Of a stretch of 64,000 bases of DNA, positions 28,306-36,702 are shown one piece after another. The DNA is taken from positions 1,426,001 through 1,490,000 of the forward strand of contig NZ_CP081943.1 in assembly GCF_020423045.1 (NCBI RefSeq), in the 5' to 3' direction. The translations under genes and the position numbers were made by a program. The notes under the pieces are model-generated. The model was given only the letters and a program-made list of their open reading frames with translations. It was not told where the DNA came from and ran no database searches. How positions within the stretch are numbered: the first letter of the stretch is position 1; every line of letters starts with the position of its first letter. Source of the stretch: Pseudomonas sp. MM213. GTDB lineage: Bacteria; Pseudomonadota; Gammaproteobacteria; Pseudomonadales; Pseudomonadaceae.

Positions 28306-28988
28306 CGGACAGGTTCGGCGGTTGAAGCACGTTCACTCGGCCCGGCCGCCGGCCCCATGATTTCTCGCAAAGACATCCGCTTGAACGCTTCGACCAGCGC
28401 GCGTCCCTCCTCGGGAGCGCATGAGATGGCCAGGCGCATTGTCGCCTCGCCCAGACTCCAGATCAGAAAGGCAGACGCCTGAACCTGTTGTATATCGCTG
28501 CTGGGGTTTACCCGCAGCATCGCATCCGCCAATAACCCGCCGGCAATCCGACACTCCTGCAGTTCCAGCGCCATGAGTTGCTTGTCTGCCTGCATGCCTG
28601 ACCAGATGTCACGCATCGCCGGTGTCGCCAGGAAGATCTCGTAATACTCGTCCAACAGCTCTGAAAATGCCTCGCGCAGCCCTTGCGCGTCCTCGACCGC
28701 AGCCATGGCGACTTCGATGCAACGACGGCTTTCGGCGTTATAGCGCTCGGCCAAGGTGCGAATCACCGAACTCTTGTCTGGAAAATACTGATAAAGCGAG
28801 CCGATCGAAATCCCGCACATTTCGGCGATTTCACTCATTTTCACTTGATCGCTGCCCTTGCTCGCAATCAATTGCGTCCCCGCCGCCAGGATTCGCTCCT
28901 GGCGTTCGCGGCTGCGCTGCTGCGTGGGATTGCGCCGGACAGTCTCTGAAACGGCTTGCTCGTGGGCTTCGGTGGTTTTCTTCGGCAC
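28302..28988 (-). CDS. TetR-family regulator (GTG start)
   Basis: 228 aa from GTG at 28988. The helix-turn-helix lies near residues 30-75 (ILAAGTQLIASKGSDQVKMS, CGISIGSLYQYFPDKSSV). The C-terminal ligand domain is variable. It is divergent from the NmrA-type gene at 29144 and probably represses it. A GATAAA-N9-TTTATC repeat lies between. Ligand unknown. Confidence 0.92.
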   Translation of the reverse strand: MPKKTTEAHEQAVSETVRRNPTQQRSRERQERILAAGTQLIASKGSDQVKMSEIAEMCGISIGSLYQYFPDKSSVIRTLAERYNAESRRCIEVAMAAVEDAQGLREAFSELLDEYYEIFLATPAMRDIWSGMQADKQLMALELQECRIAGGLLADAMLRVNPSSDIQQVQASAFLIWSLGEATMRLAISCAPEEGRALVEAFKRMSLREIMGPAAGPSERASTAEPVR

Positions 28989-29071
28989 TGGCGTGCTTCC
29001 CGATCAATAACATGACATAGCCTCACCTTAGCACCGCCCGTACGTCGGTTTCACCGGTTCTTCCGGTTGAC

Positions 29072-29110
29072 GATAAAACATGAGCGTTTATCATCTTTTT
29101 AAACATGAGC
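29072..29110. promoter_or_regulatory. Candidate TetR operator and direct repeats
   Basis: GATAAA-N9-TTTATC at 29072-29092. The sequence AAACATGAGC occurs twice (29076-29085, 29101-29110), 25 bp apart, about two helical turns. It lies between the TetR gene and its presumed target. Confidence 0.45.
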
Positions 29111-29143
29111 ATCACTCACATTAAACCGATGGAGATGAACGCG

Positions 29144-29971
29144 ATGAAAACCACCCAAGAGACAATCCTGATTCTCGGCGCAACAGGCAAAACCGGGCGA
29201 CGGATCACTCAACGGCTGCAAGCGGCCGATGTGCCTGTTCGTTTAGGCTCTCGCGGGGCGGATCCAGCGTTCGACTGGGAGGATCGCTCCACCTGGGAAG
29301 CGGTGCTTGAGAGAATTCACGCGGTGTACATTTCGTTCCAACCAGACCTTGCGGTCCCCGGTGCGTTTGAAACTGTGCAGGCATTCACCGATCAGGCCGT
29401 TAAAAGCGGCGTCCGCAAACTGGTGCTGTTGTCAGGGCGCGGCGAAGTTGAAGCTGAACAGGCAGAACGCGTCGTTCAAAACAGCGGCGTGGACTGGACC
29501 ATCCTGCGGGCCAGCTGGTTCTTTCAGAACTTCAGCGAAGCGCACTTTCTTGAGCCAATCCTGCAAGGAGAACTCGCCCTCCCCGTCGGCAACATCGCCG
29601 AGCCCTTTGTCGACGTGGAAGACATCGCCGAGATTGCGGTTGAGGCGCTGACCAAACCGGGGCATTCAGGCCAACTCTATGAGCTGACGGGCCCGCGCGC
29701 GCTGACCTTTGCAGAGGCCATTGCCGAAATTGCCCACGCGTCCAAACGCGATGTCGGTTTCGTCGCCGTGCCACCCGACGCCTATCGCCAGGCGCAGGAA
29801 CAGGCCCAACTACCAACAGAGCTGATTGAACTCGTGCTGTACCTCTTCACCACCGTACTCGATGGCCGCAATACACCGGTGGCTGACGGCGTACAGCGTG
29901 CACTGGGTCGCCCAGCGCGGGACTTCAGCGACTATGTTCGCCGCACGGTGGCTACGGGTGTCTGGGGTTGA
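29144..29971 (+). CDS. NmrA-like NAD(P)-binding protein
   Basis: 275 aa from the ATG at 29144 (SD GGAG 9 nt upstream). The Rossmann motif is ILILGATGKTGRR. KLVLLSGRGEVE, SWFFQNF and PFVDVEDIAEIAVE are as in NmrA/HSCARG-like and quinone reductase (QorB-like) proteins. It may reduce a quinone or sense NADP(H). Divergent from and probably controlled by the TetR gene. Confidence 0.88.
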   Translation: MKTTQETILILGATGKTGRRITQRLQAADVPVRLGSRGADPAFDWEDRSTWEAVLERIHAVYISFQPDLAVPGAFETVQAFTDQAVKSGVRKLVLLSGRGEVEAEQAERVVQNSGVDWTILRASWFFQNFSEAHFLEPILQGELALPVGNIAEPFVDVEDIAEIAVEALTKPGHSGQLYELTGPRALTFAEAIAEIAHASKRDVGFVAVPPDAYRQAQEQAQLPTELIELVLYLFTTVLDGRNTPVADGVQRALGRPARDFSDYVRRTVATGVWG

Positions 29972-30118
29972 GATCAGCCGAATAGATTATTCGACGATCA
30001 GTTCAATAGCGCTGTATGCCATTTCATTTTTGGCGATAAGCGTTTTCCTCAGCTAGGGTTTCTATCGCATCGATTCTGCCCCGACGATGTGGGCAGGCGC
30101 CCGATCAAGGAGGAGTAA

Positions 30119-30328
30119 ATGACGACGATCCGTGAGGCGGAAGAAGAATACTGCCGCTGGTCCAGCCCGATCTTGCTGGAGCTCAAAGCAAGAGAACATC
30201 AGCTTGATCCGGCAGCTCGTCAGGCATTGCAAAATATATTGCGAGAAAGAAGGCTCGTTGACACCGGCAACCCTTCCGGCGCTGATCGACGCAAGGCGAA
30301 TCAGCCTGCTGACAAAAGCGGCAAGTGA
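30119..30328 (+). CDS. Small hypothetical protein (69 aa)
   Basis: 69 aa (MTTIREAEEEYCRWSSPILL at the start) with a strong SD, AAGGAGG. Mostly helical and charged, with a disordered C-terminal tail. No function recognised. A terminator follows at 30350-30390. Confidence 0.7.
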   Translation: MTTIREAEEEYCRWSSPILLELKAREHQLDPAARQALQNILRERRLVDTGNPSGADRRKANQPADKSGK

Positions 30329-30349
30329 AAATAGTTGACCGGAAACAAA

Positions 30350-30390
30350 CAAGGGTTTGCATCAGTTTTCGCTGGCAAACCCTTGATTTT
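30350..30390 (+). terminator. Intrinsic terminator
   Basis: CAAGGGTTTGC (30350-30360) pairs with GCAAACCCTTG (30375-30385), followed by ATTTT. Confidence 0.8.
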
Positions 30391-30413
30391 ATAAATTACG
30401 GTAAGAGTCCCAC

Positions 30414-30764
30414 TCAAGCCGGTTCGCAGGTCAGCCTCCACGACTGCTCAAACAACTCCCCAGCGTTTCGGCTTTCAAACTCTTCCTCCAGAAAAACTCT
30501 GCTATCGCGAGGAAGTGCGATGAACCTTGAAAAACCCACCATTCCCCCGAAGCTGTTTCTACTGTTCACCTCCCCGCAAAATACCTGGTGCCTGGAGTCA
30601 ATGTTCCTGAACACCGCGGATTGAGGGTCTTTCAGATAGTCCCTGACAAGGTTTTTAGCCTGGTACTCCATGTAGTAATTGAAGTACGCATACCTTGACG
30701 CGTAGGCCGCACTCGCCAGAACGATGCCCGATACCATCAGGTACTTAAGTGTCTTCCATACCAT
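30414..30764 (-). CDS. Small membrane-anchored protein
   Basis: 116 aa from the ATG at 30764. An N-terminal membrane helix (LMVSGIVLASAAYASRYAYF) is followed by a DYLKDPQSAVFRNIDSR motif and two cysteines (VFCGEVN, LTCEPA). The motif recurs in phage and plasmid-linked small proteins; no function is known. An in-frame start at 30884 would run into the tRNA-Leu gene. Confidence 0.65.
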   Translation of the reverse strand: MVWKTLKYLMVSGIVLASAAYASRYAYFNYYMEYQAKNLVRDYLKDPQSAVFRNIDSRHQVFCGEVNSRNSFGGMVGFSRFIALPRDSRVFLEEEFESRNAGELFEQSWRLTCEPA

Positions 30765-30837
30765 CCTGGGCCTCGCAAGAAGATGAAGTCGGCAAAGTGA
30801 TCTTCGCAGAACACTTCGAGAAATAGCCGGGTAAAAA

Positions 30838-30875
30838 TGAAAAAGGCCTGCGTGAGGTATCTCACGCAAGCCTTT
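30838..30875 (-). terminator. Intrinsic terminator of tRNA-Leu
   Basis: Minus strand AAAGGCTTGCGTGAG ATAC CTCACGCAGGCCTTTTT, starting 10 bp after the tRNA. Confidence 0.9.
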
Positions 30876-30883
30876 GATATTCA

Positions 30884-30970
30884 TGGTGCCCGAAGCCGGA
30901 ATCGAACCGGCACGCCCTTACGAGCGGGGGATTTTAAGTCCCATGCGTCTACCAGTTTCGCCATTCGGGC
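30884..30970 (-). tRNA. tRNA-Leu (TAA)
   Basis: 87 nt, 5' GCCCGAATGGCG.. to ..CGGGCACCA 3'. The 7-bp acceptor stem, long variable arm and encoded CCA are visible. The anticodon loop ACTTAAAATC reads UAA. Confidence 0.95.
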
Positions 30971-31121
30971 GGTAGCGCGGTCAGGCAGTCTGATGGCTGA
31001 CAAATGACGATATGTCAGTTCTGACGCCTGTGCAGCAGAGGACGAAATATATACATCCCGTCCCGGTGAAGCAAGTTTGCAAATGCCCATTTCAAGACTA
31101 AATCTTGCAGGACAACGCAAA

Positions 31122-31159
31122 TAAAAAAGCTCCGTAAATCATCGATCTACGGAGCTTGT
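31122..31159 (-). terminator. Intrinsic terminator of tRNA-Cys
   Basis: Minus strand AAGCTCCGTA GATCGATGA TTTACGGAGCTTTTTTAT. Confidence 0.9.
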
Positions 31160-31165
31160 TTAAAG

Positions 31166-31239
31166 TGGAGGCCGAGGTCGGAATCGAACCGGCGTAGGTG
31201 GATTTGCAATCCACTGCATAACCATTTTGCTACTCGGCC
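31166..31239 (-). tRNA. tRNA-Cys (GCA)
   Basis: 74 nt, 5' GGCCGAGTAGC.. to ..CTCGGCCTCCA 3' with U73 as the discriminator, as expected for Cys. The anticodon loop GATTGCAAATC reads GCA. It lies 195 bp upstream of tRNA-Leu. Confidence 0.95.
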
Positions 31240-31489
31240 TCAAACATCTGATGTCATGTAGCACAACACCAAACGCGTACAGTCTTGGAGAAGATCTAGA
31301 TCTAACTCCTTGAAAACATTGAGCTTTTTCAGCGGTCAGTGCTTTCGATGGCGTGAATTATGTACTGATTTCCGAAGGCTGGCAACCCCTTGATTTCAAA
31401 AAAATTTGTCAGGTGCTTTGCATGTTGCGACGCAGGCTCAACGCTTCGCCCGCGCGCACCAATACGGCTTCAGCATGCCCCCGGCCCGC

Positions 31490-31930
31490 TTAGTGCCCGC
31501 GAATGTAGTACTCCAATTGCCGGATCAAATCGGCCTGCTCGACAATTGCCTCTTTGACCAGGTCGCCAATCGACAACAACCCGATCAGCTCGCCGCTATC
31601 TAACACCGGCAGATGCCGCAGGTGGCTGTCGGTCATGACTTCCATGCAGCGCTCGATGCTCTGCTGACTGTCGGCTGTCACCACCGGCGCGCTCATGATG
31701 TCGCGCACCGGCGTCCCGACCGAGGAACGTCCCTGCAGAACGACCTTGCGCGCATAGTCGCGCTCGCTGATAACGCCGACCACCTGCCCCGCTTCGATGA
31801 CCGGCAGCGCGCCCACATTCTTCTCGGCCATCATTTTCAGTGCTTCAAGCACCATCTGGTCTGGCGCGATGCTGTGCACGTGCTGGTTTTGCACGACCTT
31901 CAGTTTCAGCAGCTGTGCGGCTGTTTTCAT
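31490..31930 (-). CDS. Two-CBS-domain protein
   Basis: 146 aa, almost wholly two CBS domains. CBS1 includes QMVLEALKMMAEKNVGALPV and GQVVGVISERDYAR; CBS2 includes SIERCMEVMTDSHLRHLPVL and GELIGLLSIGDLV. CBS pairs bind adenine nucleotides and sense energy state. Free-standing CBS proteins of this size often act as soluble regulators. It lies 40 bp downstream of nirD, likely its own unit or a readthrough gene. Confidence 0.9.
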   Translation of the reverse strand: MKTAAQLLKLKVVQNQHVHSIAPDQMVLEALKMMAEKNVGALPVIEAGQVVGVISERDYARKVVLQGRSSVGTPVRDIMSAPVVTADSQQSIERCMEVMTDSHLRHLPVLDSGELIGLLSIGDLVKEAIVEQADLIRQLEYYIRGH

Positions 31931-31970
31931 GGATGCCTCCGCTATCGTTGCTCATTGCCGATACTTGACC

Positions 31971-32348
31971 TCAAGCCAGCCCGACTTCCACCACGCCGCC
32001 GTTAAGCCGCACCGGCCAGACCCGCAAACGTTGCTGCGGGTACTCCAGGCAACTGCCGTCCTCAAGACGGAAATGCTGTTTGTAGATCGGTGAAGCAACC
32101 ACGAGATCACCCTTGATGCTGCCGACCAACCCGCGCCCGATGACGTTCGCCCCGGATTGCGGGTCATGGTTGTCGATGGCGTAGAGGCTTCTGCCCTCCG
32201 CGCCCGGCAGGTAGAACAGCGCCACTTGTGCGCCGTCGAGCCACACGACGACGCCGGAGTTAGAGACAAGGTCCTGCTGCTCGCACACGGTTTGCCAGAC
32301 ATCGCTGTCGGCCAGGGAATCGATGCGTTGGGTAGTGGACTGGCTCAT
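31971..32348 (-). CDS. nirD: Nitrite reductase (NADH) small subunit
   Basis: 125 aa, slightly long for NirD. It is a Rieske-like fold without the iron-sulfur ligands (no CxH pairs are visible), as in assimilatory NirD. VALFYLPGAEGRSLYAID, VIGRGLVGSIKGDLVVASPIYKQ and FRLEDGSCLEYP are diagnostic. It overlaps nirB by 1 bp (TGATG). Confidence 0.95.
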   Translation of the reverse strand: MSQSTTQRIDSLADSDVWQTVCEQQDLVSNSGVVVWLDGAQVALFYLPGAEGRSLYAIDNHDPQSGANVIGRGLVGSIKGDLVVASPIYKQHFRLEDGSCLEYPQQRLRVWPVRLNGGVVEVGLA

Positions 32349-34909
32349 CAGGCAATCTCCTCGGTGACAGGGATCAGGTTGAGTTCGGCGGCCATGATCG
32401 GGCGCCGTTGGCCGCGTTCCTGGACAAAATGGATGTCCGGGTCCGGGCGTTTATCGTTGACGAAGGTCCGGAAGCGCTTGAGTTTTTCCGGGTCTTTGAG
32501 GGCGTTGGCCCACTCGCATTCGTAGCGGTCGACCACCAGTTGCATCTGCGATTCGAGCTCGGCGCCGAGCCCGAGGCTGTCGTTGATGATCACCTCTTTG
32601 AGGAAGTCGAGGCCGCCCTCCAGGCTTTCGCGCCACACCGAGGTGCGTTGCAGTTTGTCGGCGGTGCGGATGTAGAACATCAGGAAACGGTCGATGTAGC
32701 GGATCAGCGTGGCATCGTCCAGGTCAGTGGCGAACAGCTCGGCGTGGCGCGGGCGCATGCCGCCGTTACCGGCGATGTAGAGGTTCCAGCCCTTCTCGGT
32801 GGCGATCACGCCGACGTCTTTGCTCTGGGCTTCGGCGCACTCACGGGTGCAACCGGACACTGCGAACTTGAGCTTGTGCGGCGAGCGCAATCCCTTGTAG
32901 CGGTCCTCGATGGTCAGGGCCATTTGCACGCTGTCCTGCACGCCATAACGGCACCAGGTGCTGCCGACGCACGACTTCACCGTCCGGGTCGATTTGCCGT
33001 AGGCGTGCCCGGTTTCGAAACCGGCTTCGATCAGCTCGGCCCAGATGTCCGGCAATTCATGCAACTGCGCGCCGAACAGGTCGATCCGCTGACCGCCGGT
33101 GATTTTGGTGTAGAGGTCGTATTTTTTCGCCACGACACCGATCGCGATCAGTTTGTCGGCGGTGATTTCGCCGCCGGGAATGCGCGGCACCACCGAATAG
33201 GTGCCGTTTTTCTGCATGTTGGCCATGAAGGTGTCGTTGGTGTCCTGCAACGGCACCAGCGATGCGTCCATGATCGGCTGGTTCCAGCACGACGCGAGAA
33301 TCGAGCCCACGGCCGGTTTGCAGACGTCGCAACCGGTGTGGCCGCGGCCGTGTTTGGCCAGCAGTTCTTCGAAGGTGATGACCCCTTCTACGCGGACCAG
33401 CGCATACAGTTCCTGACGGGTATAGGCAAAGTGTTCGCACAGGCTTTTGTCGACGCTGACGCCCCGGGCGATCAACTCATGTTCGAACACTTGCTTGAGC
33501 AGACCGGCGCAACCGCCGCAGCCGGTGCAGGCTTTGGTCTGAGACTTGAGCAGGCCCAGGTCGGTGCAGCCGCCATCGATGGCCGAGCAGATGGAACCCT
33601 TGGTGACGTTGTGGCACGAGCAGACCGTGGCCGATTCGGGCAACGCGCCCGGGCCCAGAGTCGGCGCGCCTTCGGATGACGGCAGGATCAGGCTGGCGGG
33701 TTCCCCCGGCAAGGCAATCGCGTTCTGCATGTATTGCAGCAGCGTGTCGTAATAGCTGTTGTCGCCAACCAGCACCGCGCCGATGACGTGCTTGCCCGAG
33801 GCATCCACCACCAGCCGTCGATAGCTGGCCGTGGTTTCGTCGATGAACTGATAACTGCGTGCGCCCGGCGTGTTGCCGTGGGCATCGCCGATGGAGCCGA
33901 CGTCGACGCCCAGCAGTTTGAGTTTGGTCGACATGTCGGCGCCCAGAAACGGCTCGGCCGTGTCGTTGCACAGACGTGCCGCCACACCGCGCGCCATCTG
34001 GTAGCCCGGCGCGACCAAGCCGAACAGGCCGCCGTTCCAGGAGGCGCATTCGCCGATGGCGTAAATGTCCGGATCGCTGGTCAGGCATTCGTCATTGATC
34101 ACTACGCCGCCGCGCGGACCGATCTCCAGCGCGCATTGCCGGGCCAGCGCATCTTGTGCACGGATGCCCGCCGAGAACACGATCAGGTCGGTTTCAAGAA
34201 ACTCGTCGTTGGCGAAGTTCATGCGGTAGCGATATTCCTCGCCCGCGCTGATCGATTGAGTAGAGCGCGACAGGTGCACACCGACACCGAGTCTTTCGAT
34301 CTGCGACTTGAGCGCAAGCCCACCCATTGTGTCCAGTTGCACCGGCATCAGGCGCGGGGCGAATTCCACCACATGCGCTTCCAGGCCGAGGCTTTTCAGG
34401 GCATTGGCGGCTTCAAGGCCCAGCAGGCCACCGCCGACCACGACGCCGCGTCGGGCATTGGCTGCTGCGGCACGGATCGCATCGAGGTCTTCAAGGGTTC
34501 GATACACCAGGCGCGAATCGCCTTCGGCACCTTCGACTGGCGGCACAAACGGGTAAGAGCCGGTGGCCAACACCAACTTGTCGTAAGGGATGCTGCCTTG
34601 CGCGGTAATCACCTGGCGACGGGTGCGGTCGATTTCCAGCACCGGCACACCCAAATGCAGGGTGACGCCCGGCGTCTGGTAAAGCGACGCATCGGACAGC
34701 GCCAACGATTCGGCATCACGCCCCGAGAAATACTCGGACAGATGCACGCGGTCGTAGGCACGCATCGGCTCCTCGCTGAAGACGTGCAGCCGATACTGGT
34801 CAAGCGCGCCCCGCTCAATCAACTGCTCGACGCAATGATGTCCGACCATGCCATTGCCGATCACGATCAGCGTTTGCACTTTGTTCAACGCGGCAACATT
34901 GGAATTCAT
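32348..34909 (-). CDS. nirB: Nitrite reductase (NADH) large subunit
   Basis: 853 aa from the ATG at 34909; a longer start would put the leader terminator inside the gene. It reduces nitrite to ammonium in the cytosol. Domains: FAD (VIGNGMVGHHC), NAD(P) (GVVVGGGLLGLEAAN), two BFD-like [2Fe-2S] regions (CSCHNVTKGSIC, CTGCGGC; GHTGCDVCKP), then the nitrite/sulfite reductase half-domains with siroheme/4Fe-4S cysteines in SCVGSTWCRYG and VSGCTRECAEAQ. A sigma54-type promoter and an ANTAR-like leader precede it. No nitrate reductase lies in the window. Confidence 0.97.
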   Translation of the reverse strand: MNSNVAALNKVQTLIVIGNGMVGHHCVEQLIERGALDQYRLHVFSEEPMRAYDRVHLSEYFSGRDAESLALSDASLYQTPGVTLHLGVPVLEIDRTRRQVITAQGSIPYDKLVLATGSYPFVPPVEGAEGDSRLVYRTLEDLDAIRAAAANARRGVVVGGGLLGLEAANALKSLGLEAHVVEFAPRLMPVQLDTMGGLALKSQIERLGVGVHLSRSTQSISAGEEYRYRMNFANDEFLETDLIVFSAGIRAQDALARQCALEIGPRGGVVINDECLTSDPDIYAIGECASWNGGLFGLVAPGYQMARGVAARLCNDTAEPFLGADMSTKLKLLGVDVGSIGDAHGNTPGARSYQFIDETTASYRRLVVDASGKHVIGAVLVGDNSYYDTLLQYMQNAIALPGEPASLILPSSEGAPTLGPGALPESATVCSCHNVTKGSICSAIDGGCTDLGLLKSQTKACTGCGGCAGLLKQVFEHELIARGVSVDKSLCEHFAYTRQELYALVRVEGVITFEELLAKHGRGHTGCDVCKPAVGSILASCWNQPIMDASLVPLQDTNDTFMANMQKNGTYSVVPRIPGGEITADKLIAIGVVAKKYDLYTKITGGQRIDLFGAQLHELPDIWAELIEAGFETGHAYGKSTRTVKSCVGSTWCRYGVQDSVQMALTIEDRYKGLRSPHKLKFAVSGCTRECAEAQSKDVGVIATEKGWNLYIAGNGGMRPRHAELFATDLDDATLIRYIDRFLMFYIRTADKLQRTSVWRESLEGGLDFLKEVIINDSLGLGAELESQMQLVVDRYECEWANALKDPEKLKRFRTFVNDKRPDPDIHFVQERGQRRPIMAAELNLIPVTEEIA

Positions 34910-34941
34910 AAGAAGCACCCGGCTAAAACGGTTCAAAAAGC

Positions 34942-34976
34942 AAAAAAAACGCCTGAAACCTTGCGGTTCCAGGCGT
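34942..34976 (-). terminator. Leader terminator upstream of nirB (attenuator)
   Basis: Minus strand ACGCCTGGAACC GCAA GGTTTCAGGCGT TTTTTTT, 33 bp before the nirB start codon and inside its own transcript. It must be overridden for nirB expression. Its 5' arm overlaps the hairpin at 34970-34985. Confidence 0.88.
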
Positions 34977-35021
34977 CTTTGCCTGTTCTTTTGCGGTGTT
35001 AGCACCAGACGTCTATGCCTG
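34970..35021 (-). promoter_or_regulatory. Tandem hexaloop hairpins (ANTAR/NasT-type antitermination element)
   Basis: P1 at 35006-35021 reads CAGGC-ATAGAC-GTCTG (one G-U pair). P2 at 34970-34985 reads CAGGC-AAAGAC-GCCTG. Both have 5-bp stems and six-base loops with A at position 1 and G at position 4, the ANTAR-protein RNA signature. P2 shares its 3' arm with the terminator 5' arm, so the two folds exclude one another. By analogy with Pseudomonas and Azotobacter NasS-NasT, nitrate/nitrite would free NasT to hold P1-P2 and let transcription continue. Confidence 0.8.
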
Positions 35022-35107
35022 ATCCACCGATGTTGCCCATGATTCGATCGTCGTTGACCGAGGGGGCTGCCCACTCGACTGCGTTTATGGTGGGTCTGTC
35101 CGGTGTA

Positions 35108-35125
35108 TTGCAGTGTTTGTGCCAG
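35108..35125 (-). promoter_or_regulatory. sigma54 (RpoN) promoter of nirBD
   Basis: Minus strand CTGGCAC-AAACA-CTGCAA: GG at 35123-35122 and GC at 35111-35110, exactly 10 bp apart, near the consensus TGGCAC-N5-TTGCA. The start site would be near 35098, giving a leader of about 190 nt. An imperfect NtrC-like half-site (GAGCC-N5-GGTGC) lies just upstream. Confidence 0.78.
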
Positions 35126-35246
35126 ATCGCGAAAACGCTGATTGCGCAGCGTTTTTCAGGCGCGAGCACCGAACAGGCTCCAGACTTTTGCCTTCGCATA
35201 GTGCAGACCGAGGCCTCACGGCTTTATAAAAGTGCATTCATGGGCA

Positions 35247-36416
35247 TTACAGGTATTTGAGCCAGGCGATGTCGCGACGTCGGGCCTTCAGCCCGGAGAA
35301 CCAACGGACCGGGCGATAAAGCGCAATGGCCAACAGGATTGCGGCGATCCATACCGCGCCTACCGAGTCGAAACCGAAGTACGTGCCCTGATTCAATCCG
35401 AACAGCGCTACCGCGATGAGATACAAAACCTTCAGTGCGTAAAGGTGCAACAGATAGAAGAACATCGGCGCTGATCCAAACACCGTCAAGGGACGCAACC
35501 ATCGGCTCTTCTGCAAGTGCTCAAACCAGAGAAGCAGCAAGCATCCGAGGCTCAGGGTCAGCGCAATAAACAGCAGCGACGGCGGGTATTTGGTGATGTT
35601 GAAAAAACTCATCAGTGTTTGCACGGAGGTATCGCCAACACTCCATGGCTTCTCGCCATAGCCGTTGAGCAGCCGCAGTACGACGAAACCGGCCAGCCCC
35701 AAAACGCCACAGAGCAGCAACTTGCGCTGACGCCCCTGGGCCTGCGCCGCTCGCCCGAACCACGGGCCCATGGCGTAACCCAAGCCAATGACACCGATCC
35801 ACGGCAGCACCGGATAGGACGTGCGCAGCCGAAACCCTTCGGACAGTTCGATCCAGCCGCGATCATGGAGAATCGCCCATGGCACGTGCATCACCGATTC
35901 GATCGGAAAATGCAGGCCGTCCAACACGTTGTGACCGGCGATGATCGCCAGGCTCAAGAGCAACAACACCGGACGCGGCAGCCAGACCATCACCGACAGG
36001 GCCAGCATGCTCAAGCCGATGGCCCAGATCACCTGCATGTAAATGACGGTCGGCGGAAACTGGAACGTCCAGGCGAAGTTCACGAGGGTGAACTCAAGCA
36101 CCACCAGAAACAGCCCGCGCTTGAACAGGAAGCTGCAAACGTCGGCCTTGCCGGCGTACTTCTCACCGTACAGCCAGGCCGACAGACCGGTGAGCAGCAC
36201 GAAGACCGGCGCGCACAAATGAGCGAGCGTGCGACTGAAAAACAGCGCCGGCTCGGTCGTGGTGATGTCCATCGGATCGGACACTTGCCGATGCAGGAAA
36301 AAGGTTTCGCGAACGTGATCGAGCAGCATGAACAGAATCACCATGCCCCTCAATGCATCGATGGAAAGAAGCCGGCCAACTGCCGTGCCGGTGGAGCGAG
36401 AAGGTGCAAGGGTCAT
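35247..36416 (-). CDS. HGSNAT/DUF1624-type membrane acyltransferase
   Basis: 389 aa from the ATG at 36416. About ten membrane helices. The catalytic-type N-terminus is RLLSIDALRGMVILFMLLDH with the conserved His after the first helix, and PVFVLLTGLSAWLYG follows. Relatives acetylate glucosamine residues or modify surface glycans, with acetyl-CoA in the cytoplasm. The target here is unknown. It precedes nirBD on the same strand; a hairpin at 35129 probably separates them. Confidence 0.82.
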   Translation of the reverse strand: MTLAPSRSTGTAVGRLLSIDALRGMVILFMLLDHVRETFFLHRQVSDPMDITTTEPALFFSRTLAHLCAPVFVLLTGLSAWLYGEKYAGKADVCSFLFKRGLFLVVLEFTLVNFAWTFQFPPTVIYMQVIWAIGLSMLALSVMVWLPRPVLLLLSLAIIAGHNVLDGLHFPIESVMHVPWAILHDRGWIELSEGFRLRTSYPVLPWIGVIGLGYAMGPWFGRAAQAQGRQRKLLLCGVLGLAGFVVLRLLNGYGEKPWSVGDTSVQTLMSFFNITKYPPSLLFIALTLSLGCLLLLWFEHLQKSRWLRPLTVFGSAPMFFYLLHLYALKVLYLIAVALFGLNQGTYFGFDSVGAVWIAAILLAIALYRPVRWFSGLKARRRDIAWLKYL

Positions 36417-36540
36417 GGATGTTTCACAACGCAAGGGGTGAATAAACGTGTCCCGCAGGACAGCCTGCCGGGCACCTTATATTGTTACCCTATAACATCT
36501 CAAAGCATTTTTTTAGTTTGTGCACATTTAGAAGGAAACC

Positions 36541-36642
36541 ATGTAGGAGCGAGCCTGCTCGCGATGGTCGTTAACGAAAACGCGTGTTGCCTGGGTAAAC
36601 GCAGCGTCCTTTAAACCATCGCGAGCAGGCTCGCTCCTACAG
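36541..36642. repeat. REP pair (REPIN-like)
   Basis: TGTAGGAGCGAGCCTGCTCG and reverse complement around a roughly 50-bp centre, between the divergent acyltransferase and dipeptidase genes. It is the only copy here that lies in a divergent rather than a downstream gap. Confidence 0.9.
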
Positions 36643-36702
36643 TGTTAATGTTGAAATGTTTTGTTTCATTAATCAGACACCTGCAAAGGAATGCCTTCAA
36701 CA

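Larger units (their letters stand above)
34910..35246 (-). other. nirB leader and upstream region (no gene)
   Basis: 337 bp without a gene. From right to left it holds a hairpin at 35129-35156 (GAAAACGCTG ATTGCG CAGCGTTTTTC), a possible end for the acyltransferase transcript; then the sigma54 promoter, P1, a mini-hairpin GGTG-CTAA-CACC, P2 and the attenuator terminator. Confidence 0.75.
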
